Assembly: GCA_012295275.1 (NCBI GenBank)
Contig: CM022676.1
Location: 9,321,086-9,351,085, forward strand
DNA from: Chrysomallon squamiferum
Taxonomy: Eukaryota; Mollusca; Gastropoda; Neomphalida; Peltospiridae
Direction: 5' to 3'
Length of the DNA stretch: 30,000 nucleotides
Shown here: one piece after another, positions 20,634-30,000 of the stretch
How the letters are laid out: every line of letters begins with the position of its first letter
How positions within the stretch are numbered: the stretch's first letter is position 1
Position numbers and translations under genes: made by a program
The notes under the pieces: model-generated
What the model was told of the DNA's origin: nothing
What the model saw: only the letters and a program-made list of their open reading frames with translations
The model's database searches: none

Positions 20634-20938
20634 ACCTAACAGACAGAATCAGCGTCCGCGTCAGCTTGCTGTTCACGTTGACGACGTTGTAGACGACGCA
20701 GGTGTAGTTGGCTTTGTCGTCCGTCCTGTCCAGCCTGGGGAGACCTGGCTGGACGAGGCCCCACCCACCGTCGTGGAGGGGGAGTACGACGTGGAGAACA
20801 GCTCCTGCCCGTTCTTCAGCCAGGAGATCGTCGGGTGTGGGTTGCCGCCCGACGACCGGCACACGAAGCTGACGACCTGACCCTCGACGAAGCTGCTGCC
20901 CGACACGTTGCGGGTGATCGTAGGGGGTCCCGGGGCCA
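20634..20938 (-). CDS. Exon: Ig domain 2 (C2-set, frameshifted)
   Basis: The exon begins APGPPTITRNVSG and contains VSFVCRSSGGNPHPTISW, the RS-GGNP-P-I-W pattern typical of the second Ig domain of kirre, nephrin and related receptors. The C-terminal half, with LDRTDDKANYTC and LTRTLILSVR, is in another frame. The exon is 305 nt, one short of a multiple of three, while both splice sites are phase 1. The two frames meet around 20765 at a GGGG run; one extra G there would make the exon continuous. A one-base deletion, either an assembly error or a real mutation, is the simplest explanation. Sequons NVS and NYT are present. The exon is strikingly GC-rich compared with its AT-rich surroundings. 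The donor is T|GTAAGT. Confidence 0.85.
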
Positions 20939-20941
20939 CTG

Positions 20942-21368
20942 AAATAAATGATAACAATGATGATGACGATGATGGTGATGAATAAAATAACGATAATAAT
21001 GATAAAGATGATGATGATAAATAAAATAAAGATAATGATGATGATGATGAATAAAATTACAATAATAATGATGATGATGATGATGATAAATAAAATAAAA
21101 ATAATGATGACGATGATGATGGTGATGAATAAAATAACAATAATAAAGATAATGATGATGATAAATAAAATATTGATAATGATAATGATAAAAAGAAATA
21201 ATAATAATGATGATAATGATAATAACAATTATGATGATAATATTAAAGAAGAAATTAATGATATTAATGACAATAATAATGATGTAATAATGATTACAAT
21301 GAAAATTATAATGATTGTGATAATAATGATATTTAATAATGGCAGTAATAATGAATTTATAATGATGA

Positions 21369-21418
<50 letters not shown>

Positions 21419-21711
21419 TAACAATAACAACAATAATAATAACAATAACAATAATAATAATAACAATAACAACAATAACAATAACAATAACAACAATAAC
21501 AATAACAATAATAATAATAATGATGATGAAATAATATTAATTAATAATGATGTGATGATGACAATAGTAGTGATGAGGAAAATAATAATGTTAATAATTT
21601 CAATAACGACAATGATAATAACACTAATGATAATGATGATATAAATATTAACAATTACGACAGTAAACATACTAATGATTATGATGATGATGATGATGAT
21701 GATGATGATGT
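20942..21711. repeat. GAT, AAT and AAC microsatellites
   Basis: Blocks of (GAT)n with AAATAAAAT spacers repeat about six times at 20942-21180, then AAT/AAC at 21371-21525 and (GAT)n at 21676-21711. They fill the intron between Ig1 and Ig2. Confidence 0.95.
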
Positions 21712-21859
21712 TAACTACCACAACATACTGAAGACTTAGCACACACACACACACACACATCTTTATCTTACTTTAAAATTATTTGTGTATATGGGTCAGT
21801 AAGTTTAACATAGAATTAAATTTAAAAAAAAAAATTTAACCACATTAATTATAATAATT

Positions 21860-21899
<40 letters not shown>

Positions 21900-21946
21900 A
21901 ACAAAATTTCCAAATAAAAATATATAAAAAATATATGTATACGTAC

Positions 21947-22237
21947 ACAGAACTGTCAGCTTTGCCGTTTCCGTGGCAAAGTCCTGGACGTTGCACACAT
22001 ACTGACCGTTGTCCGACTCCTGGATGTTTGAAATCACCAGATTGTACTGTCCAGTTATGGAGTACCTGGCCGGACCCCCGAACTTGTCCCGATTTGAAAA
22101 CAGGACTGTCCCAGACGCGTTGGTCCAAATCACAGCCCGGTTCCCCAGGTCATTCACCTCGCAGTGGAATGTCACGGTCTCGCCCTTCGCGGCCTGGGCA
22201 TCCGTGGGTTTCCGTAACCACGACAACCCGTCTGCAA
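21947..22237 (-). CDS. Exon: Ig domain 1 (V-like)
   Basis: This 291-nt exon encodes one complete Ig domain starting near VADGLSWLRKPTDAQ. The first cysteine is in TFHCEV, the tryptophan in VIWTN and the second cysteine in DNGQYVCNV. A WTNAS sequon is present. The RYSITG strand followed by YNLVISNIQ is typical of V/I-set domains at the N-terminus of kirre, nephrin and IgLON-type receptors. The acceptor is CAG before TTGCAG, so a second in-phase acceptor lies 6 nt downstream. The donor is T|GTACGT, which is weaker than GTAAGT but keeps phase 1. The exon is the first one visible; the upstream phase-1 exon that should carry the signal peptide was not found up to 30000. Confidence 0.9.
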
Positions 22238-22366
22238 CTGAAAAGGTATTGATAATTAAAAATTAATTTATTTTTTAATTAATTAAAAATTAAATTGGAT
22301 GTGAGGTTAAGTGTCGTGAAAAAGTTAAAAGAATATAAATGAAGAGATTGAGAAGGTGGATAAATT

Positions 22367-22433
22367 AGTGATGATGTTGATGATAATGATGATATGATGA
22401 TGATCATTATCATCATCTTCATCATCATGATTG
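22367..22433. repeat. GAT tract facing an ATC tract (inverted repeat)
   Basis: GATGATATGATGATGATCAT runs directly into ATCATCATCTTCATCATC, so the microsatellite switches strand and can fold into a hairpin. Confidence 0.85.
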
Positions 22434-22581
22434 CAATCATTTTGGACAAAAATAATTATAGTAATAATGTGTCTAATTTGAATAACATGGGACAACTCTG
22501 TCATCTTACAATTTAAAGTAAGTTGGAGTTATTCCCCTTTGACAACTTCAGTCTGGACATCTGGTAATTCTTCCAATTAAT

Positions 22582-22643
<62 letters not shown>
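22582..22643. repeat. (GA)n microsatellite
   Basis: Pure GA tract of about 60 bp. Confidence 0.97.
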
Positions 22644-22646
<3 letters not shown>

Positions 22647-23439
22647 TATATTTTTATATTAAATGTGTCTTTGTTCTAAAATAATTACTACATATTAATC
22701 TTTCAAGTGTCCTTTCCCTTTTTTGAACTGGGTAACAGCACAAAGTAAACAATAAACTAAAATAATTAATCATTTATCAATTAGTTTGTCCCAATGTTTT
22801 CATTTTAAGATAATGAATCTTTAGGATTGGAGAGATGGAAATGTCGACGCCAAACTTAATGAAAATTGACAGAAACAGGCTTGTACCTTCCTGTTATCTC
22901 AGTTATCTCCCTTTCAATCAGAGCTCTTGTTGCTTATTTGAATACACCTGTTTTCATATTTGAAAACAGAAATGACACTAAAGAAACTTTATGAGGTTTG
23001 AGGTTGCAAACTGGAGTTTATTTGCAGTAACCTTTTTTCTTTTTGCTTGAGGTTTAATTATTTAAAATGTTTGCAGAGAAAATAAATATTCTGAATATTG
23101 AAAAAATGTCGAATACTAAAGTCAGTACTGTTAGTCTTTCAATTTATTATTTAAAGACCTATTTAAAAAAAAAAAAGCATACAAACATACACACAGACAC
23201 ACACCGAAAAACAGTAACTATCAATTAAACCATTTTCTTTGGGCAAAAAACAAATAAAGACTTGTTTTTCAAGACATTACTTTTTAGCTGTTTTAATATT
23301 AATAAAGAAACTGTTTTCAGTACTACACAATCAATCCTCATTGGAATAAACATTTAGTTATTTCCAATTCCAACTACAGCTCCATATAAATGTTTTATCC
23401 TATGCTATGTATGGTAGGTAGTTTACTGCAGAAAGGTTA
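22644..23439. other. Unique non-coding stretch upstream of the visible exons
   Basis: Mixed AT-rich sequence with one AAGGGAGATAAC motif on the minus strand (22902-22913). I looked for a signal-peptide exon ending in phase 1 and found none that I can support. Confidence 0.5.
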
Positions 23440-23855
23440 AAAAAAGGAGCAGCCCAAGATATGAAAACCATGTAATAAGCTACACTTTCACAATTAGCAA
23501 CAAATAATTATTTTATACCACCCTCCCATAAACACTAAATAACACTGTGTAATAAGCTACTGTTTTACATTTAGCAGCAAGTGAAATTTTTTTGTAAGCA
23601 CCTTATCATAAACAGGAAAAAAAATACCATGTAAAAAGCTAATAATTTTATAATTAGCAGAAAGGTACTTTTTATAAGCACCTCCCCATAAAAGTAGATA
23701 TAATGATAGCACAGATTTTGAAGAAATGGCCAGATATGAAGTAACTTGTATAACGTAACATAGCTTGCAAAATCACTCATGGCTGTTGCTAGAATTGATC
23801 TCATGACCTAGCCAGTCTCAGGCAGGTGCTCTAACCACTGAGCTAACATTGTGAC
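23440..23855 (-). mobile_element. tRNA-derived SINE with 80-bp repeats in its body
   Basis: On the minus strand the head contains TTAGCTCAGTGGTTAGAGC (A box, about 23846-23828) and GAGATCAATTCT (B box-like, about 23802-23791), the spacing of a tRNA gene. The cloverleaf is too degraded for a working tRNA. Downstream are three repeats of about 80 bp, each with TTATGG or TTATGA, a GGTGCTTAT-like part, GCTAAT or GCTAAAT, TAGCTT and TTACA. Confidence 0.72.
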
Positions 23856-24013
23856 CGATATATGAGATATACAGATGTTACATAACACAGATAGTCAATA
23901 TGTGGACCAGCTGTTGCCATTTATTATCAATTTTAAAGTTTCGTGTTGTGAAGCTTGTGTGAAAACAGTAAAACCAGACTAAAAGTAGAGTAAAAATAAA
24001 CAAATAATAACAA

Positions 24014-24136
24014 TAATAGTAGTAGTAGTAGTAGTAGTAGTAGTAATAATAATAATAATAAATATAATAATAATGATGATGATGATGATGGTAATAATAA
24101 TACTGACAATAATAATAATAATAATAATAATAATAA
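24014..24136. repeat. (AGT)n, (AAT)n and (GAT)n microsatellites
   Basis: Successive AGT, AAT, GAT and AAT blocks. Confidence 0.95.
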
Positions 24137-24370
24137 AGTATTAAAAAATAAACCACAGTAATATTAAAAATAAATATATTATAACCTCCCATTAAATATT
24201 ATAATTAAAACACAATATAATTAAAAATAAATATATAACCATGCACGGCATGTTATAAATTCAAACAGAGTATAATTAAATAAAAATTTAAAAGTAAAAT
24301 GAAATGTAAATTAGAAATAAATACTTGATAACTCATCAAATAATTCAACGGAAGAAACCGGAAGCTACAT

Positions 24371-24371
24371 G

Positions 24372-24422
<51 letters not shown>

Positions 24423-24629
24423 TGTGTGTGTTTGAATGTCTCTGTGTGTGTGTGTATGTATGTGTATGTGTGTGTGTGTGTGTATGTATGTGTGTGTGTC
24501 TGTGTGTTTGTATGTATCTGTGTGTGTGTATGTGTGTGTGTGTGTGTGTGTCTGTGTGTGTGTGTGTGTCTCTGTGTGTCTGTGTGTGTGTGTCTGTCTG
24601 TGTGTTTGTGTGTGTGTGTGTGTGTGTGC
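24371..24629. repeat. (GT)n microsatellite, 260 bp
   Basis: GT repeat with TATG and TCTG interruptions; a further short GT tract lies at 24739-24772. Confidence 0.97.
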
Positions 24630-24980
24630 AAACAAACAAATGTTAGTATGTGTGCATGTATGTATATATATTTATATGTATGTAAATGATATTTACGTGA
24701 TACCAAAACATATGTAGACCTATGCCGCATTATACATACGTGTGTGTGTGTGTGTGTGTACGTGTGTACGTGTGCATAAACTTCACAACATCTGTGACTA
24801 CCTGCGTCAATATGCAGTGTGTCATACTGTGTTATCATTAATACATTTTAAAATATTTTTAGAAAATCAGTACAGTACTGCTCTTAAATGTCTGTGATTA
24901 ATGATGATAGCATACAGATAAAAATGACATAAATCATCTAATCATCATGTTAAAAGCAATGATGCAATGATATGATAGCT

Positions 24981-25475
24981 ATGTTAATAAGTTAGAAATA
25001 ATGATATAATGAAATGACTATAATGTTAGTATGTTAGAAATAACGATATAATGACATGACTATCATGTTAGTCAGTTAGAAATAATGATATCATGAAATG
25101 ACTATCTTGTTAGTAAGTTAGAAATAATGATATAATGAAATGACTATCATGTTAATAAATTAGAAATAATGACATAATGAAATGACTATCTTGTTAGTAA
25201 GTTAGAAATAATGATATAATGAAATAACTATCACGTTAGTAAGTTAGAAATAACGATATGATGAAATAACTATCTTGTTAGTAAGTTAGAAATAATGATA
25301 TGATGAAATAACTATCATGTTAGTAAGTTAGAAATAACGACATAATGACATAACTATCATGTTAGTAAGTTAGAAATAACGATATAATGAAATCACTATC
25401 ATGTTAGTAAGTTAGAAATAACGATATAATGAAATCACTATCATGTTAGTAAGTTAGAAATAATGATATAATGAT
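24981..25475. repeat. 42-bp tandem array, about 12 copies
   Basis: Units of exactly 42 bp begin ATGTTAGTAAGTTAGAAATA or TTGTTAGTAAGTTAG and end ACTATC. Copies differ at a few positions. A partial copy recurs at 25527-25545. It has no spacers, so it is a minisatellite and not CRISPR. Confidence 0.95.
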
Positions 25476-27910
25476 CCAAACCTAACCTCACACTAAGAAA
25501 CATTAACGGCCTCTTATCTTTCAAAGTTGTGTTAGTAAGTTAGAAAGTTAATCATAAACATTTTTGTTAAAGACCTTGTATCCCACACACACTTTCTCTG
25601 GGATTTGATCCCACGAACTATAAGCTGTGAGAAATGTAACATGAAGCACAAGAAACAATAATTATTGTAATAAACTATCTTTTGTTCTTGCAATTTGTTA
25701 AATTTCAGTGTTTCCATGGTGATTATTTCTTAGGTTAGGTTAATCCCTTTAGCAGGATTAATGGTATTAATCCCATGAGATTTGCTACCTGTAACGAGTA
25801 AAATTTGTGTCAGGTGTGTAAAATTGATTAATTGTTTGATCGGTGTTTTAAATCTGTGGCAGTTGTAAATAAAGAATAAATTCTGTGATATTTTTGCCCG
25901 TTCCAACTATAGCTCCTTATATATATATATATATATATATACATACATATAAAATAAAGTAAAGAAGAAAGTGACAGAGATTGAGAGACAGAAAGAGAGA
26001 CAGAACGAGAGAGAGAATGAGAAAAAAAAAAGAGAAAAAAAGAAAGCGACTCTGTTTTAGAATACAAAGTACAGTTAGGTTGTTCATTCAAGATTATCTT
26101 CCAATTTTACATCAGTCTCTTATTGGAAAAAATGGCAGCCACATATTTTACTATTGACCTGGGATACACTAAGAAATCAAACTGAACGGTGAAAGTTAAG
26201 TTTTGTCTCTGGGGTACACACCAAGGAGGGGGGTGCCTGCATTTTTATTCACCTTGCAAGCCAGTTTTAAAAACAACCAGGTCGAAATGATCTACCTGAA
26301 TTACAAAAAACGCTATAAATATATTTATTTATATATGCACTGAGTATACTTTATGTGTATAGTATACACTGGAACACCTTGCATCAGTGAATAAACCCTT
26401 GTATCGCAGTTCAGCTTAATACATTTATGGTTATCAGGGCTTTTACTCTGATAACTTGAACGTTTTTTTTTTTTTTTTATTTTTGAATTTTTGAATGTCA
26501 TGTGATCTATCCCACACTTCATTGGTGATAGAACAGTCGACTGGGCTGCCCCCCTCCTGTACACACTACACGTACACACACACACACACACACACATTTA
26601 TGTGCCATCAAATAAACAGATTATAGTTTTCATTTTACCACTTTGTATACGAAACAAAAATAATTTCACCAGTATTGTTACTGTTCATTTTAAAATGAAG
26701 TCCTACAAAGCACATCAGTATAAATTTCAGTACTACCTTGAAAGAAAATGATTAAAGGAAAGGAATATCTTAATTTCTCAGGTGAAATGAAAGTTTTAAC
26801 TAGAAACAGAAAGAAAGAAAACAGGATAGCGATAAAAAAATTTTTTTTAAAAAATGAGGAGAAAGAAAAAGAAAAAGGAAAGAATAAAGACTGAAGGAAA
26901 GAAACAAAGAAAGAAGGAAACAAAAAAGAAATAAAATATGAAATAGAAAAGAGTAAAGTGAAAGAAGGAAAGAAAATAGAAGAAAAAAAACAACGAAAAA
27001 TCATAAGAACGAAAAATCTTCGAAAAATGAAAAAAAAAAAAAAAAAAAAAGGAAAAAATATCTGGAAAGAAAAAACAACAACAAACAACAAACAACAACA
27101 ACCGAACAATAATAAAGAAATTCAATATTCAAATGAGCTATTCACAACTGTTCACGCTTGTTCTTACAATTGTTCACATTTCCGACAGAGAACAAAACCT
27201 GAACTGATTTCTGAAAAGAGCAGACGCAGTCTTGCATTAGAAGTCCAGCTTATTACTATTTATTATTTTCCAAGATGCGTGAGTCACATACAGGATTGAA
27301 AAAAAAAGAAAAATAGCCAATCAAATCAGCTGTAACAATGTACCCACCCAACCGGTGAATACGAAGCATATATTACCGGTGTAATATAAAAAAAAAAAAA
27401 AAAAATAAATGTATTCTCACATAGTTATTTATTTTCGTTTTCGTTACTTCTTGATTTTTTTTTGGCAGGATAATGTGAATGTTGTCAGCACAAGTAAATA
27501 ATTACTGGTTTTATTCATCAGCTGTTTGACATTTGAATAGCCAGATTTAAAATTATCTTTTTTTTTGTTTAGTGAAAAAAAAAACAAAAAAACTCCACAA
27601 CCATTTTGTTTTCTTTTTTTTTATCTGTTTTTCATTCCTCCATTATTGGGTGATATCAGGAAAAAAAATAAAAAAATAATTATTTAAACACTTCGTTAAA
27701 TTTAATAAAAAAAATAAATAAAAAATGGCATTATTTTAAAACTAGATTAAATTGAATTCTACGTAAAAAAAATTAAATAAATTTCTTAAAAAAAACAAAC
27801 AAATTAAATAAAATTTCTTTTCTTAATTATTTTCGATTTTAAATAAAATTTGTTTGTCTTTTAATACAAATTGAAATTAAATTTTATTTCTGTATGTGTT
27901 TTTGTTAAAT
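25476..27910. other. Long non-coding stretch
   Basis: Contains a B-box-like GGGATCAAATCCC on the minus strand (25600-25612), a K50 homeodomain-like palindrome (25755-25773), (TA)n at 25918-25941, a purine-rich tract at 26810-27120 and several poly-A runs. No open frame has domain character or supported splice sites. Confidence 0.5.
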
Positions 27911-27918
27911 GTCTTTTC

Positions 27919-28110
27919 AAATCTGTCTGTCTGTCTGTATGTGTGTATGTGTCATGTCTAAATCTGTCTGTCTGTCTGTATGTGTGTTTGTTTGAAAAAT
28001 CTGTCTGTCTGTGTGTATGCATGTCTAAATCTGTCTGTCTGTCTGTATGTGTGTTTGTATGTCTAAATCTGTTTGTCTGTCTATCTGTATGTGTGTTTGT
28101 ATGTCTAAAT
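27919..28110. repeat. Tandem array of about 38 bp built on TCTG
   Basis: About five units of the form AAATCTGTCTGTCTGTCTGT followed by ATGTGTGTTTGTATGTCT. Confidence 0.88.
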
Positions 28111-28331
28111 CACTTCTCATGAAAACAAGATGGTCTGAAATGAAACAAATATGAAAGACATACTCTGAGTCTGTCCTTCTTTCTGTCTGCATGTCTGTGT
28201 GTCTGTATGAATATCTGTCCATTTCTTCATACCTTTCATGTCTGTCCATGTTACTGTATTAGTATACGTCGTTCATTATGTTTGTATATAGTCATCAATC
28301 TGTTCCTTTCTTTATCTGTATATCCTTATAA

Positions 28332-28369
<38 letters not shown>

Positions 28370-28780
28370 TGTTTGTGTTTGTCTCTCTGTCCTTGTTATT
28401 GTGAAATTGTCTGTCACTGCAGAAAGTTTTCACCCATTTGTAATGACAAACATTACAACACAGACACATAAACATACATACACACAGACAAACACACACA
28501 CAATGGTGACACACATAATTTCTAATAAATACATAAGACACACAAAAAAAAAAAACACTTAAGGAAATAGAAGGAGGAAAAGACAGACAGACAGACAGAC
28601 AGACAGACATTCATAAAAAAAAAAAAAAAAGATATCAGGAAAAACATAACAATAAAACAGACCAGTGGAATATGAAATCTATCATGTTAACTTAAAACCA
28701 AGAATGAAAACATAAACATAAAAAAAAATAAAAAATTATTAAATAAAAAAAAAAGAAATCTATTCACCTCCCCCCACACC
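28111..28780. repeat. GT, ACAG and poly-A repeats
   Basis: TCTG-rich sequence, (GT)n at 28335-28366, (ACAG)n at 28583-28608 and poly-A runs. No gene. Confidence 0.8.
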
Positions 28781-29000
28781 TCCCCCCATAAACATGTTTA
28801 CAACCCACAACACACCTTGACTAACGAGATTTTGATAAATTTAAAAAAAAAAAAAAAAAAAAACAATTTAAAAATCATTATGACCACCCAACCAAAATCT
28901 CCCTTTTTAAAAAAAAAAAACTGAACTACCCACCTAACTTTTACACTGAATGGACGACCTAGACCCAGACCTACCCTGCTGAACTGGTGGGCCAAAAGCC

Positions 29001-29015
29001 CCACCAGGGGGCGCT
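29001..29015 (+). promoter_or_regulatory. CTCF-like motif
   Basis: CCACCAGGGGGCGCT fits the vertebrate CTCF core at every position as I know it. It is in the same orientation as the site at 2597. Binding is inferred. Confidence 0.5.
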
Positions 29016-29159
29016 GTCATCACTGTAAACACAGGTTTTTACGTTTACACTTTCATAGTAAGTGTCGCCAAGGGTGTTAGAACATGACAAAAAAAAAAAA
29101 AAAAAACATGTCTTGTGTTAAAAATGTCAAGGACGTTTGAAGTGTCATTATTATAGTAG

Positions 29160-29359
29160 GCAAAGAAACCGTGTGGGGTTGGGGGAAGAGGGAGGAGGGC
29201 TGACCATGGGGGAGCCTCATGGTCAGGACTGATTGTCTCTTGGGGGTGGGTATGATGTTGGGTAGCTGAGTGTGTGTGTGGGAGGGGGGTTGTGTTTTGA
29301 AGAGGGGGAGATGCTAAGTTGCCAAGCATGATGGGAAATTTGTTACATAGCAGACTGTC

Positions 29360-29399
<40 letters not shown>

Positions 29400-29990
29400 A
29401 TCTGAGAGGATTTAACTCCCAGTGAATTTGGAGGGAGGGAGGGAGGGAGAGAAGGAGGGTGTGTCTTGAAGCATAAGGGGGGGTTATGATAGGTAGGTGA
29501 GTTGTTTATTAGAAGACGGAGGGGGGTTTAACCACTGAAGGGGTGCTGTGAAGCAGAGGTGGTGGTGTCATGTAATGGGCGTGGCCAAACTGAGGGGTGT
29601 GTGTCACAGGAGGGTGGTCCTGGGCTGAAGTGGGCACCACGGAAGGGATGTTTACCTAGCAGAAGAGGGGGGTGCTACCTAGGGAGAGGGGTGTGGGTGT
29701 GTGTTTCTTGTACAGCAGACTGGGAAAGTGTTACACAGCAGAGAGAAGCGGTGACAGAAGGGGGGTTAACATGGGAAGGGGGTGTTACCGAGCTGAAGGG
29801 TGTGTGAATGTTACACACTATGAAGGGGTACAGAGTGATATAAACACTGAGAGCATTGTCTTTATGGTGTTGTTGTTGTTAGTGTTACATAACCGTGGTA
29901 ACGTGAACAATGGAGGGTGTCTACTGCTGAAGAGTGAACTGAAAAACGTGTCATACTTGCTGTTACTCAGTGAGCTGTGATGCGAGACGT
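29160..29990. repeat. G-rich degenerate repeat
   Basis: Runs of four to six G alternate with GTTACATAGCAGA-like motifs (29342, 29651, 29709, 29731, 29785, 29810). Units are about 25-60 bp and diverged. Includes (TA)n at 29366-29392. Plus-strand open frames are low-complexity and not called. Confidence 0.65.
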
Positions 29991-30000
29991 CTGCTGTTAC

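Noticed and set aside
20816-21760. A 314-codon minus-strand frame rich in L and I
   Set aside because: Translation of AAT/GAT repeats in the Ig1-Ig2 intron running into the wrong frame of the Ig2 exon.
21935-22266. Two plus-strand frames opposite the Ig1 exon
   Set aside because: Antisense shadows of a clear Ig exon.
24253-24838. Histidine-threonine and valine-cysteine frames
   Set aside because: Both strands of a GT microsatellite; all frames are open because the repeat has no stops.
24981-25475. Regular repeats that could suggest a CRISPR array
   Set aside because: Units are directly adjacent without unique spacers and the surrounding DNA is eukaryotic.
29045-29980. Open frames in the G-rich region
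   Set aside because: Low complexity, no domain features and no splice signals.

Overview
The window is eukaryotic and very probably from an invertebrate animal. It is AT-rich, packed with long microsatellites, and holds one recognisable gene that is split into small exons by GT-AG introns. Four copies of a dispersed motif, AAGGGAGAYAAC, are present; I remember this motif as common in mollusc genomes, so a mollusc is my best guess, but the window alone does not prove it. I see no prokaryotic operons, no CRISPR array and no rRNA.

The gene lies on the minus strand, and 12 exons (22237 down to 11229, about 870 codons) can be read by joining splice sites. In order they encode seven immunoglobulin domains, one fibronectin type III domain split over two exons, and one further cysteine-containing extracellular exon. 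Every junction is phase 1. Ten of the 12 exons are multiples of three; the Ig2 and Ig4 exons are each one base short and change frame at a G run. Seven Ig domains followed by FN3, with a kirre/nephrin-like second Ig, resembles echinoid- and nephrin-type adhesion receptors. The signal peptide exon (above 22237) and the transmembrane and cytoplasmic exons (below 11229) were not identified.

The introns are 458 to 1008 bp and consist largely of simple repeats: GATA/GACA, AAT, GAT, GA and poly-A. The most unusual feature is that several introns contain tandem copies of their own 5' splice site or of sequence just beside it. The intron after Ig4 holds about 15 copies of a 29-35 bp unit carrying the exon end and donor. 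The intron after Ig3 holds about six degenerate copies of its donor region. The FN3 intron contains a second copy of its donor boundary that could define a 15-nt microexon. The intron after Ig5 has a duplication that starts just past the donor. The last visible exon is followed by a 24-bp array with joined CAG and GTAGAG motifs.

The flanks (1-11.2 kb and 22.3-30 kb) show no convincing coding sequence. They contain a nested GAT minisatellite (1.17-2.1 kb), a cluster of RFX X-box-like palindromes (4.1-6.8 kb), two CTCF-like motifs (2.6 and 29.0 kb), a nuclear-receptor DR1 with nearby E-boxes (5.9-6.0 kb), a tRNA-derived SINE head with 80-bp repeats (23.4-23.9 kb), a 42-bp array (25.0-25.5 kb) and a G-rich degenerate repeat (29.2-30 kb).
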